Shown: positions 1 through 6,733 of the stretch, piece after piece
Layout of the letters: each line of letters begins with the position of its first letter
Numbering within the stretch: position 1 is the first letter of the stretch
Source of the DNA: Actinomycetospora sp.
Lineage (GTDB): Bacteria; Actinomycetota; Actinomycetes; Mycobacteriales; Pseudonocardiaceae
DNA length: 8,862 nucleotides
Assembly (NCBI GenBank): GCA_025925615.1
Contig: JAICLN010000165.1
Span: 1-8,862 of the forward strand
Reading direction: 5' to 3'
Notes under the pieces: generated by a model
Databases searched by the model: none
Told to the model about the DNA's origin: nothing
What the model saw: only the letters and a program-made list of their open reading frames with translations
Translations under genes and position numbers: made by a program

Positions 1-728
<728 letters not shown>

Positions 729-790
729 TCACCCACACCCGCCGTCGTCGTGGCGTCCGTCACGGGGTGTCCGATTCCCCGGGGAGGTAC

Positions 791-797
791 CTACGGT
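791..797 (+). promoter_or_regulatory. Putative -10 box for pdxH (CTACGGT)
   Basis: TACGGT at 792-797 fits the actinobacterial TANNNT -10 consensus. It would start transcription near 804, giving a leader of about 40 nt that contains the GAGGGGAG ribosome binding site (829-836). No convincing -35 is present at 17-18 bp spacing. The same CTACGGT heptamer precedes two other genes in this window. The rest of the 150-bp serC-pdxH gap shows no clear operator. Confidence 0.4.
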
Positions 798-842
798 GGC
801 CGGACGCGCCGCACGGGCGCCGACGCTCGAGGGGAGCAACGG

Positions 843-1511
843 GTGGACTCAGCGACGGTCCCGGTCACCGACCTGCCGGGCATGCGCGTGGACTACCGCG
901 CGGGCGAGCTCGACGCCGCCGACCTCGCCCCCACCTGGCACGAGCAGCTGCTGGGGTGGCTGGAGCAGGCGCGGGAGGCCGGGGTGGCCGACCCGAACGC
1001 GATGGTCCTCGCGACCACCGACGACGAGTACCGCGTGACCACCCGCACCGTGCTCGCCAAGGACATCGACGAGCGCGGGGTCACGTTCTTCACCAACTAC
1101 ACCTCGGAGAAGTCCCACCAGCTGCGCCAGACCCGCCAGGCCTCGCTGACCTTCCCCTGGTACGCCCAGCAGCGGCAGGCCACCGTCATCGGGCCCGTGG
1201 AGCTGCTGGGCAAGGAGGAGACCGCGGAGTACTGGCGCACCCGGCCCCGCACCTCCCAGATCGGCGCGTGGGCGTCCCCGCAGTCGGCGACGGTGCGCGA
1301 CCGCACCGCGCTCGACGACCTCTACGCCACGACCGAGGCCCGCTTCGCCGACGACGGTGAGATCCCGCCCCCGCCGCACTGGGGTGGCTGGCGGGTCCGG
1401 CCCACCCACGTCGAGTTCTGGCAGGGCCGCACCTCACGGCTGCACGACCGGCTCCGGTTCCGGTTCGACGACCGGGCGGGCGCCTGGGTCGTGGAGCGCC
1501 TCGCCCCCTGA
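843..1511 (+). CDS. pdxH: Pyridoxine/pyridoxamine 5'-phosphate oxidase
   Basis: PdxH is an FMN-dependent, normally homodimeric cytosolic enzyme that oxidises PNP or PMP to pyridoxal 5'-phosphate with oxygen. The 222-residue product matches the family's usual length (E. coli 218). It aligns by eye with E. coli PdxH along its whole length: ADPNAMVLAT (49-58), RTVLAKDIDERGVTFFTNY (68-86), FPWYAQQRQATVIG (104-117), RPRTSQIGAWAS (134-145), the WGG motif (180-182), and the C-terminal signature EFWQGRTSRLHDR (191-203) ending in ERLAP. R199 and H201 correspond to the E. coli substrate-binding R197 and H199. I chose GTG at 843 because GAGGGGAG ends six bases upstream and the family N-terminus fits. 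An in-frame ATG at 750 would add 31 unrelated residues and lies upstream of the likely promoter. In actinobacteria PLP is generally made by PdxS/PdxT, so PdxH probably serves salvage. Its neighbour SerC uses PLP. Confidence 0.97.
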   Translation: MDSATVPVTDLPGMRVDYRAGELDAADLAPTWHEQLLGWLEQAREAGVADPNAMVLATTDDEYRVTTRTVLAKDIDERGVTFFTNYTSEKSHQLRQTRQASLTFPWYAQQRQATVIGPVELLGKEETAEYWRTRPRTSQIGAWASPQSATVRDRTALDDLYATTEARFADDGEIPPPPHWGGWRVRPTHVEFWQGRTSRLHDRLRFRFDDRAGAWVVERLAP

Positions 1512-1515
1512 GCGA

Positions 1516-1530
1516 TCCCCGACGAGGGGA
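1516..1530 (+). terminator. Small hairpin after pdxH, possible weak terminator
   Basis: A 5-bp stem (TCCCC at 1516-1520 pairing with GGGGA at 1526-1530) with a five-base loop starts five bases after the pdxH stop codon. There is no T-run. Its position between pdxH and a gene with its own promoter suits a weak terminator, but such short stems are common in DNA of this GC content. Confidence 0.22.
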
Positions 1531-1562
1531 GGCTCACGCCGAGCACACGGCCCCGCCGTGCT

Positions 1563-1568
1563 TACGAT
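1563..1568 (+). promoter_or_regulatory. -10 box TACGAT for a leaderless MFS transcript
   Basis: TACGAT ends exactly six bases before the GTG start of the MFS gene. No Shine-Dalgarno sequence lies between. The spacing puts the transcription start at or within a base or two of the GTG, the arrangement known for leaderless actinobacterial mRNAs. No good -35 was seen. Confidence 0.5.
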
Positions 1569-1574
1569 CGTTCG

Positions 1575-2888
1575 GTGAGCGAACGACCGCGGCGGCGAGG
1601 GCTGTTCGCCGACACGACCCCGCTGCGCACCCCGACCTTCCGCCGGCTGTGGACGGCGGGGGTGGTCACCGTGGTGGGCGCCCAGCTGACGGTCGTCGCG
1701 GTCCCGTTCCAGCTCTACGAGCTCACCGGTTCGTCGGCGTGGGTGGGCCTGACGGGGCTGTTCGGGCTGGTCCCCTTGATCGTGTTCGGGCTCTGGGGCG
1801 GGGCGATCGCCGACGTCGTCGACCGGCGGATGCTGCTCGTGGTCTCGGGCGTGGGCATCGCGGTGACCTCGGCGCTCCTCGGGATCACGGCGGTGACCCA
1901 CGTCGGCGGGCCGTGGACCGTCCTCGTGATCTTCGCGGTGCAGACCGCCTGCCTCGCGGTCAACCAGCCGACCCGCTCCGCCGTCCTGCCGCGCATCCTG
2001 CCGGTGGACCAGCTGCCCGCGGCGAACACGCTGTGGTTCACCGTCCAGCAGCTCGGGGCGTTCGCCGGGCCGCTGGTCGGCGGGGTCGCGCTGGCCTTCG
2101 TCGACGTCGGGGTCCTCTACTTCGTCGACACGGTCTGCCTCTTCGCCTCGATCTGGGCCGCCTACCGGCTGCCGCGACTGCCGGTCGGGGACGAGGCCGA
2201 GCGCGGGTTCCGCGGGGTGGCCCGCGCGATCCGGCGCAGCGCCGGGCTCCGGTCGGTGATCGACGGGTTCCGCTACGCCGCGATGTCGCGGGTGCTGCTC
2301 GTCAGCTTCCTGGCCGACCTCGTCGCGATGGGGTTCGGCATGCCGCGCGCGGTGTTCCCGCAGGCGGCCGTGGAGACCTACGGCGGCGGCCCGGCCTACG
2401 GCCTGCTCTCGGCGGCGATCGCGGGCGGAGCGGCGCTGGGCGGCCTGCTCTCGGGACGGCTGCACGGGATCGCGCGCCAGGGCGTGGCGGTGACGATCGC
2501 CGTGTGCCTGTGGGGCGCGGGCGTCGCGCTGTCCGGGCTGACGTCGATCCTGTGGCTCGCGGTCCTGCTCCTCGCGGCGGCCGGCGCGGCGGACCTGGTC
2601 AGCTCGGTGTTCCGCTCGACGATGCTGCAGACGGTCGCGACCGACGAGATGCGGGGCCGGATGCAGGGCGTCTTCGTGGTGGTCGTCGCCGGCGGTCCCC
2701 GGGTGGCCGACCTGTGGCACGGCTGGGCGGCGGACGCCATCGGCACCGGCGCGGCGACGACGATCGGCGGCGTGGCCGTCGTCGTCGGGATGCTCGCGGT
2801 GGTGCTCGCGTTCCCGGCCTTCTGGCGCTACCGCGCGTCGGTGGCGGGGGAGGAGGCCGACGCGGACGCCCCGGTCGGCCAGAGCTGA
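1575..2888 (+). CDS. MFS exporter, EntS-like (MFS_3) family
   Basis: This is a predicted 437-residue inner-membrane major facilitator transporter, probably a proton-driven exporter. The N-terminal TPLRTPTFRRLWTAGVVTVVG (15-35) leads into TM1. The loop between TM2 and TM3 has the family motif A form GGAIADVVDRRMLLV (75-89; D80, D83, R84, R85). About twelve hydrophobic segments follow, split by a basic central loop near residues 200-235. The second-half loop DEMRGRMQGVF (357-367) is typical of the EntS-like exporters, which include the enterobactin exporter. The substrate cannot be told from sequence, and I see no siderophore genes nearby to support that one. The start is a GTG without a ribosome binding site, directly after a -10 box. 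The acidic C-terminal tail (424-432) is cytoplasmic in this topology. The gene ends only six bases from the end of the convergent VOC gene. Confidence 0.9.
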   Translation: MSERPRRRGLFADTTPLRTPTFRRLWTAGVVTVVGAQLTVVAVPFQLYELTGSSAWVGLTGLFGLVPLIVFGLWGGAIADVVDRRMLLVVSGVGIAVTSALLGITAVTHVGGPWTVLVIFAVQTACLAVNQPTRSAVLPRILPVDQLPAANTLWFTVQQLGAFAGPLVGGVALAFVDVGVLYFVDTVCLFASIWAAYRLPRLPVGDEAERGFRGVARAIRRSAGLRSVIDGFRYAAMSRVLLVSFLADLVAMGFGMPRAVFPQAAVETYGGGPAYGLLSAAIAGGAALGGLLSGRLHGIARQGVAVTIAVCLWGAGVALSGLTSILWLAVLLLAAAGAADLVSSVFRSTMLQTVATDEMRGRMQGVFVVVVAGGPRVADLWHGWAADAIGTGAATTIGGVAVVVGMLAVVLAFPAFWRYRASVAGEEADADAPVGQS

Positions 2889-2894
2889 CGCCGC

Positions 2895-3269
2895 TCACCC
2901 GGGGAGGGCCGCCAGCCCGACGACGTGGCCCTCCGGGTCCGCGAAGTGCCCGACGACGAGGCCGGAGGGTGCGGTCGCCGGTCCGAACAGCCGCGTCCCG
3001 CCGAGCTCCTCCGCCCGGCTCAGCGAGGCCTCGACGTCGTCGACGGACACGTAGAAGAGAGACGACGGCGGGTAGCCCGGCCCGCCCCCGATGCCGCCCG
3101 GGATGCCACCGGCCGGGTCGGTGAGGAACCCGTAGGCCTCGGGGTCGGAGACTCCCTCGGCGACCCGGCTGGGCACGTCGAAGTGCCAGTCGAAGAGCTC
3201 CGCGAAGTACGCGCGGAGTGCCTCCGGGTCGCGGCCGGTGAGCTCGAAGTGGACGACGGGTCGCGCCAT
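2895..3269 (-). CDS. VOC family protein (glyoxalase/bleomycin-resistance fold)
   Basis: This is a 124-residue single-domain vicinal oxygen chelate protein, probably cytosolic and dimeric. The opening VVHFELTGRDPEALRAYFAE (5-24) gives the first beta strand, with H7 and E9 in the position often used for metal or ligand binding, followed by a helix. LFYVSVDDVEASLSRAEELGG (71-91) begins the second beta-alpha-beta module. GHFADPEGHVVGL (107-119) is the characteristic closing strand pair. A glycine/proline-rich loop (53-68) sits between the modules. The VOC fold covers glyoxalases, dioxygenases and drug-binding resistance proteins, and the substrate cannot be named from this sequence. The ATG at 3269 has AGGAGG ten bases upstream. 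It lies 64 bp downstream of the MarR gene on the same strand, so the two are probably co-transcribed. That makes a protective or ligand-handling role linked to the regulator and exporter plausible, though this is inference. Confidence 0.88.
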   Translation of the reverse strand: MARPVVHFELTGRDPEALRAYFAELFDWHFDVPSRVAEGVSDPEAYGFLTDPAGGIPGGIGGGPGYPPSSLFYVSVDDVEASLSRAEELGGTRLFGPATAPSGLVVGHFADPEGHVVGLAALPG

Positions 3270-3333
3270 GGTGGGTGTTCCTCCTCGGACGGGTCGGACG
3301 TGTCGGGGAAGGGACCGCCGGCGCGGCCGGAAC

Positions 3334-3825
3334 TCATCGCGCCGGGTGGTCGCTCACAGGGCGGTCGTGTCCCGCCGGTGCACTCCCGGCCGGGTCCCTC
3401 GGCCCGGTCTCGGCCAGCAGCAGGCGCAGCAGCCGCTCGAGCTGGGCGCGGTCGGTGTCGTCGAGCCCGGCGAAGAGCCGGTCGGCCTCGGCGGCGCGGG
3501 CGCCGCGGATGGCCTGGCCGACCTCCCGGCCGTGGTCGGTGACGACGACGAGGGTGGCGCGGCGGTCGTCGGGGTCGGTCTCGCGGCGGACCATGCCGCG
3601 CTCCTCGAGTGCATCCACCACCTCGGTGGCCGAGCGCGGGGCGATGCCGAGGTGGCGCGCCAGCGCCGACGGGCGGACCGGGCCGTGGCGCATCAGCGTG
3701 CCGAGGGCCCGCAGCTGGGACGGGGTGACCTCCCAGGGGGCGAGCCCCTCCCGGGAGGCGTGCCGCAACCGCCGGGCCACGGCCCAGAACAGGTCGCTGA
3801 CCGACGCCGGCTCGTCCCGCTCCAC
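3334..3825 (-). CDS. MarR-family transcriptional regulator
   Basis: This is a 163-residue DNA-binding regulator. Residues 11-46 form the N-terminal helices, and 48-100 the winged helix-turn-helix (GPVRPSALARHLGIAPRSATEVVDALEERG, then the wing). The family hallmark DPDDRRATLVVVTDHGR (84-100) is clear. Residues 101-140 form the C-terminal dimerisation helices. There is no cysteine, so a thiol-redox sensor of the OhrR kind is unlikely and a small-molecule ligand is more probable. The last 25 residues are a Pro/Ala-rich tail of low complexity. The GTG start at 3825 has no Shine-Dalgarno and is preceded six bases upstream by TAGGCT, so the mRNA looks leaderless. The gene is divergent from the ABC exporter and upstream of the VOC gene. 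A perfect inverted repeat in the shared promoter region suggests that it represses both itself and the exporter. Confidence 0.93.
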   Translation of the reverse strand: MERDEPASVSDLFWAVARRLRHASREGLAPWEVTPSQLRALGTLMRHGPVRPSALARHLGIAPRSATEVVDALEERGMVRRETDPDDRRATLVVVTDHGREVGQAIRGARAAEADRLFAGLDDTDRAQLERLLRLLLAETGPRDPAGSAPAGHDRPVSDHPAR

Positions 3826-3831
3826 AGGAAC

Positions 3832-3837
3832 AGCCTA
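3832..3837 (-). promoter_or_regulatory. -10 box TAGGCT for the leaderless MarR transcript
   Basis: On the minus strand TAGGCT is followed by six bases (GTTCCT) and then the GTG start. The best -35 at 17 bp spacing is the weak GAGGTT (3860-3855), which is one end of the inverted repeat. Regulator bound there would cover the -35 region. Confidence 0.45.
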
Positions 3838-3854
3838 GCGCGAACCCGTGTTGT

Positions 3855-3871
3855 AACCTCATCATGAGGTT
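3855..3871. promoter_or_regulatory. Putative MarR operator: perfect 17-bp inverted repeat
   Basis: AACCTCAT (3855-3862), one central base, and ATGAGGTT (3864-3871) form a perfect 8+1+8 inverted repeat. It lies in the 87-bp gap between the divergent MarR and ABC genes. Its size and position match typical MarR-family operators. A further half-site, GTAACCTC (3878-3885), repeats the sequence at 3853-3860 exactly 25 bp downstream and overlaps a possible exporter -10 (TAACCT, 3879-3884). TTGTAA at 3851-3856 resembles a -35 but is 22 bp from that -10, so the exporter promoter is uncertain. Binding by the neighbouring regulator is inferred. Confidence 0.7.
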
Positions 3872-3912
3872 GCCTCAGTAACCTCCCACTATCCGCCCGA
3901 AGGAGGCGCCCC

Positions 3913-5718
3913 TTGCCCCGCCCTCCCGAGATCTCCCGCGAGCAGCGGGCCCGCGACCGCGAGCAGGCCAAGCAGGTCTCGCTGCGCCGGATCGCCCGGC
4001 TGTTCGCCCCCCACCGCACGGCCCTCGCCGTCGTCATCGCCGTGATCGTCGCGTCGTCCGTCGTCGGGATGGCCTCGCCGTTCCTGCTGCGCGCCGTCAT
4101 CGACGACGCGCTGCCGCACCGCGACGTGCGCCTGCTCGTCTGGCTGGCCGCCGGCATGGTCGCGGTCGCCGCGATCACGGCCGCGTTCGGCGTCGTCCAG
4201 ACCTGGATCTCCACGCGTGTCGGCCAGCTGGTCATGCACCGGCTGCGCACCGACGTGTTCGCCCACCTCCAACGCCTCTCGCTGGGGTTCTTCACGCGCA
4301 CCCGCACCGGCGAGGTGCAGTCGCGCATCACCAACGACATCGGCGGCATGCAGTCCGTGGTCACCTCGACCGCGACCTCGATCGCCGCGAACCTCACCAC
4401 CGTCGTCGCGAGCGCCGTCGCGATGGTCGCGCTGTCCTGGCAGCTCTCGCTCGTCACGCTGGTCGTGCTGCCGCCGTCGGTACTGCTCTCCCGCCGGGTC
4501 GCCCGGGTGCGACGCCGGCTGACGGCCGAGCGCCAGCGCGAGCTCGCCGACCTCAACGTCACCATCGAGGAGGGTCTCTCGATCGACGGCGTCGTGCTGT
4601 CGCGCACCCTCGGCACCGGCGACGCCCTCGTCTCGCGGTTCACGAACTCGTCGCTGCGCCTCACCGACCTCGAGCTGCGCAGCCAGCTCGCGGGCCGCTG
4701 GTGGATGGCGACGATGAGCATCGTCTTCGCCGCGATCCCCGCCCTGATCTACCTGGGCGCCGGCCTGCCGTGGGCCGCGGGCGCCGGGGCGGGCGGAGCG
4801 ACGGGGGGATCGGCGCTGACGATCGGGACGCTGGTCGCCTTCACCTCGCTGCAGGCGGGCGTGTTCCGGCCGTTGTCCTCGCTGCTCGACGTCGGGGTGT
4901 CGATCTCCGCGTCGCTCGCGCTCTTCGCGCGCATCTTCGAGTACCAGGACACCGCGATCGACGTCGACGAGCCGGCCGACCCCGTGGATCTGCCGGCGCC
5001 GCGGGGCGACCTGCGGCTCTCCCACGTCACGTTCGCCTACCCCGGCGCCGACCGGGAGGCGCTCTCCGACGTGGACCTGCACGTCCCCGCGGGCTCGACG
5101 CTGGCGATCGTCGGCGAGACCGGCTCGGGCAAGTCGACCCTGGGCGCCCTCGTCGTCCGGCTGCACGACCCCGACGCCGGGCGCATCACCGTGGACGGCG
5201 TCGACCTGCGCGACCTGCGCCTGGCCGACCTGGCCCGCGTCGTCGGCGTCGTGAGCCAGGAGACCTACCTGCTGCACGCCTCGGTGCGCGACAACCTGCG
5301 CTACGCCAAGCCGGACGCGACCGACTCCGAGATCGAGGCGGCCGCCCGCGGTGCGCAGATCCACCACGTCATCGCCGACCTGCCCGAGGGCTACGACACC
5401 GTCGTGGGCCCCCGCGGGCACCGGTTCTCCGGCGGCGAGCGCCAGCGGCTGGCGATCGCGCGCACCCTGCTGCGCGACCCGCGGGTCCTTGTCCTCGACG
5501 AGGCCACGAGCGCGCTGGACACCGCGACCGAGCGGGCGGTCCAGGAGGCGTTCGACGCGCTGGCCCACGGCCGCACGACGATCACCATCGCCCACCGGCT
5601 CTCCACGGTCCGGGCGGCCGACCGGATCGCGGTGCTGGACCACGGCCGCGTCGTGGAGTCGGGTCCGCACGAGGACCTGGTGTCCGAGGCGGGTCGGTAC
5701 GCGGCGCTCGCCGCATAG
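3913..5718 (+). CDS. ABC exporter half-transporter (fused TMD-NBD, MDR type)
   Basis: This is a 601-residue type IV ABC exporter with one membrane domain followed by one ATPase domain, likely working as a homodimer. Six hydrophobic segments are visible at about 36-58, 74-96, 153-175, 176-194, 266-288 and 301-322. The NBD (about 366-601) is complete: A-loop tyrosine in FAYPG (374-378), Walker A GETGSGKST (401-409), Q-loop Q449, ABC signature FSGGE (505-509), Walker B VLVLDE with catalytic E530, D-loop SALD (533-536) and H-loop H561. Because the catalytic residues are all present, it does not need a second half. The TTG start at 3913 is set by AGGAGG (3901-3906) six bases upstream. An unusual Gly/Ala-rich stretch (283-300) lies in the external loop before TM6. 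Divergence from a MarR gene with an operator suggests induction by a transported or toxic compound. The substrate is unknown, and lipid or peptide export is also possible. Confidence 0.95.
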   Translation: MPRPPEISREQRARDREQAKQVSLRRIARLFAPHRTALAVVIAVIVASSVVGMASPFLLRAVIDDALPHRDVRLLVWLAAGMVAVAAITAAFGVVQTWISTRVGQLVMHRLRTDVFAHLQRLSLGFFTRTRTGEVQSRITNDIGGMQSVVTSTATSIAANLTTVVASAVAMVALSWQLSLVTLVVLPPSVLLSRRVARVRRRLTAERQRELADLNVTIEEGLSIDGVVLSRTLGTGDALVSRFTNSSLRLTDLELRSQLAGRWWMATMSIVFAAIPALIYLGAGLPWAAGAGAGGATGGSALTIGTLVAFTSLQAGVFRPLSSLLDVGVSISASLALFARIFEYQDTAIDVDEPADPVDLPAPRGDLRLSHVTFAYPGADREALSDVDLHVPAGSTLAIVGETGSGKSTLGALVVRLHDPDAGRITVDGVDLRDLRLADLARVVGVVSQETYLLHASVRDNLRYAKPDATDSEIEAAARGAQIHHVIADLPEGYDTVVGPRGHRFSGGERQRLAIARTLLRDPRVLVLDEATSALDTATERAVQEAFDALAHGRTTITIAHRLSTVRAADRIAVLDHGRVVESGPHEDLVSEAGRYAALAA

Positions 5719-5733
5719 GTGCGCTCTGCGCAG

Positions 5734-5773
5734 GTGAGCACTTTCCGGGGCTATAACCCCGGAAAGTGCTCAC
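5734..5773. repeat. 40-bp near-perfect palindrome (possible bidirectional terminator or dispersed repeat)
   Basis: The left arm GTGAGCACTTTCCGGGG (5734-5750) and right arm CCCCGGAAAGTGCTCAC (5757-5773) are perfect 17-bp complements around the six-base centre CTATAA. Counting the central TATA, 19 of 20 symmetric pairs match. It begins 16 bp after the ABC stop codon and ends 39 bp before the mutarotase start, so it could end exporter transcription as a hairpin without a T-run. A smaller inverted repeat (TGCGC 5720-5724, GCGCA 5728-5732) directly precedes it. The length and perfection exceed what a terminator needs, so a dispersed palindromic repeat family or a protein-binding site are alternatives. 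Confidence 0.75.
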
Positions 5774-5797
5774 GAGGCCGGAGGCCACCTGGAACGA

Positions 5798-5804
5798 CTA
5801 CGGT
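5798..5804 (+). promoter_or_regulatory. -10 box (CTACGGT) for the mutarotase-kinase operon
   Basis: TACGGT (5799-5804) ends eight bases before the ATG at 5813, and no Shine-Dalgarno is present between them. Transcription would start at or just before the ATG, giving a leaderless or nearly leaderless message. The heptamer is identical to those before pdxH and gltA. No clear -35. Confidence 0.45.
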
Positions 5805-5812
5805 CGGCGCTC

Positions 5813-6733
5813 ATGGCGCCCACGGGGCAGCAGTACGAGATCCGCTCGGGCGGTGCGCACGCCGTCGTGACCGAGCTCGGGGCGGGGCTGCGCGCCTTCG
5901 TCGTGGACGGCACCGACCACGTCGAGACCTTCCCCGAGGACGCGTCGCCGCCCATGGGCGCGGGGTGCGTGCTGCTGCCATGGCCGAACCGGACGGCGGG
6001 GGCGGCGTTCACCTGGCGCGGCGAGACCCACCATCTCGAGGTCACCGAGCCCGCGCGCGGCCACGCCATCCACGGCCTCGTCCGGCACCGGCCCTGGGCC
6101 GTCGTCACCCACGACGACGCCGCGATCACCCTCGCCGTCGACGTGCCGGGCGGCGCCGACCCCGAGGCGCACGGCTGGCCGCAGCCGCTGCACGTCGAGA
6201 CCACCTACGGCGTCGACGGCGACCGCGGCGCGCTCACCGTCTCGCACTCGGTGACCAACACCGGTGACGGCGACGTCCCGGCCGGGATCGGCACCCACCC
6301 CTACCTGCGCGCGGGCGACCACCCCTCCGACGACTGCACGCTCGCCGTCGCGACCGCCACGGTCCTCGACGTCGACGACGCCCTCGTCCCGACCGGCCCG
6401 GCCCGCGAGGTGACCCCGGCCGAGTCGCTGCGCGCGGGCCGGCGGGTGGCCGAGCTCGACCTCGACACCTGCTTCGGGGCCAGTGGCGGGGTCGCGGGCG
6501 TGCTCGCCGAGCTGCGCGCCCCCGACGGCACCGGCACGCGCCTCTGGGGCGACCGCAACGTCACCTGGGTCCAGGCGTTCACCCCGGCGAGCCCGTTCGG
6601 GCGGCCGGGCAAGGCGGTCGCCGTCGAGCCGATGACCTGCCCGCCGGACGCGCTGAACTCCGACACGGACCTGGTGGTGCTCCAGCCCGGGGCGACGTGG
6701 ACGGTGCGCTGGGGACTGGACGCGCTGTCGTGA
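5813..6733 (+). CDS. Aldose 1-epimerase (mutarotase) family protein
   Basis: This 306-residue cytosolic beta-sandwich enzyme is expected to interconvert alpha and beta anomers of an aldose. The family core is present: GAGLRAFVVDG (23-33), LPWPNRTAGAAFTW (55-68), GHAIHGLVRHRPW (83-95, with H84 and H87), GIGTHPYLR (158-166) and AVEPMTCPPDALN (270-282). By family knowledge H162 should be the general acid and E272 the general base. The PWPNR and HGLVRHRPW forms recall the YihR/YphB-like branch rather than classical GalM, so the exact sugar is open. The ATG at 5813 is the natural start; it follows a -10 box and lacks a ribosome binding site. The stop overlaps the start of the sugar kinase gene by 4 bp (GTGA), so the two are very probably co-transcribed and act on the same sugar pool. 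Confidence 0.9.
   Translation: MAPTGQQYEIRSGGAHAVVTELGAGLRAFVVDGTDHVETFPEDASPPMGAGCVLLPWPNRTAGAAFTWRGETHHLEVTEPARGHAIHGLVRHRPWAVVTHDDAAITLAVDVPGGADPEAHGWPQPLHVETTYGVDGDRGALTVSHSVTNTGDGDVPAGIGTHPYLRAGDHPSDDCTLAVATATVLDVDDALVPTGPAREVTPAESLRAGRRVAELDLDTCFGASGGVAGVLAELRAPDGTGTRLWGDRNVTWVQAFTPASPFGRPGKAVAVEPMTCPPDALNSDTDLVVLQPGATWTVRWGLDALS

Noticed and set aside
750..842. Upstream extension of pdxH to ATG 750
   Set aside because: The extra 31 residues do not resemble PdxH, the ATG lacks a good ribosome binding site, and the likely -10 box (792-797) lies inside the extension.
1434..2720. 428-codon minus-strand open frame antisense to the MFS gene
   Set aside because: The product is rich in Arg, Asp, His and Pro with no recognisable domain. 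The opposite strand encodes a well-formed membrane transporter.
1649..3124. 491-codon plus-strand frame overlapping the MFS and VOC genes
   Set aside because: This is an Arg/Gly-rich frame-shifted shadow of the MFS gene that runs on into antisense VOC sequence, with no domain signature.
3318..3330. Hairpin CCGGC/GCCGG between the MarR and VOC genes, considered as an attenuator
   Set aside because: The 5-bp stem with a three-base loop has no T-run, and such stems are frequent by chance in this GC-rich DNA.
3889..5670. 593-codon open frame on the minus strand, antisense to the ABC exporter
   Set aside because: Its product is a low-complexity Arg/Gly/Asp/Val mix with no family motif. The plus strand encodes an intact exporter with every catalytic motif. 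Long antisense frames are expected at this GC content because stop codons are rare.
5719..6267. Open frame that reads through the 40-bp palindrome into the mutarotase gene
   Set aside because: It is an out-of-frame Arg-rich shadow of the mutarotase gene. Its first residues are only the translated palindrome.
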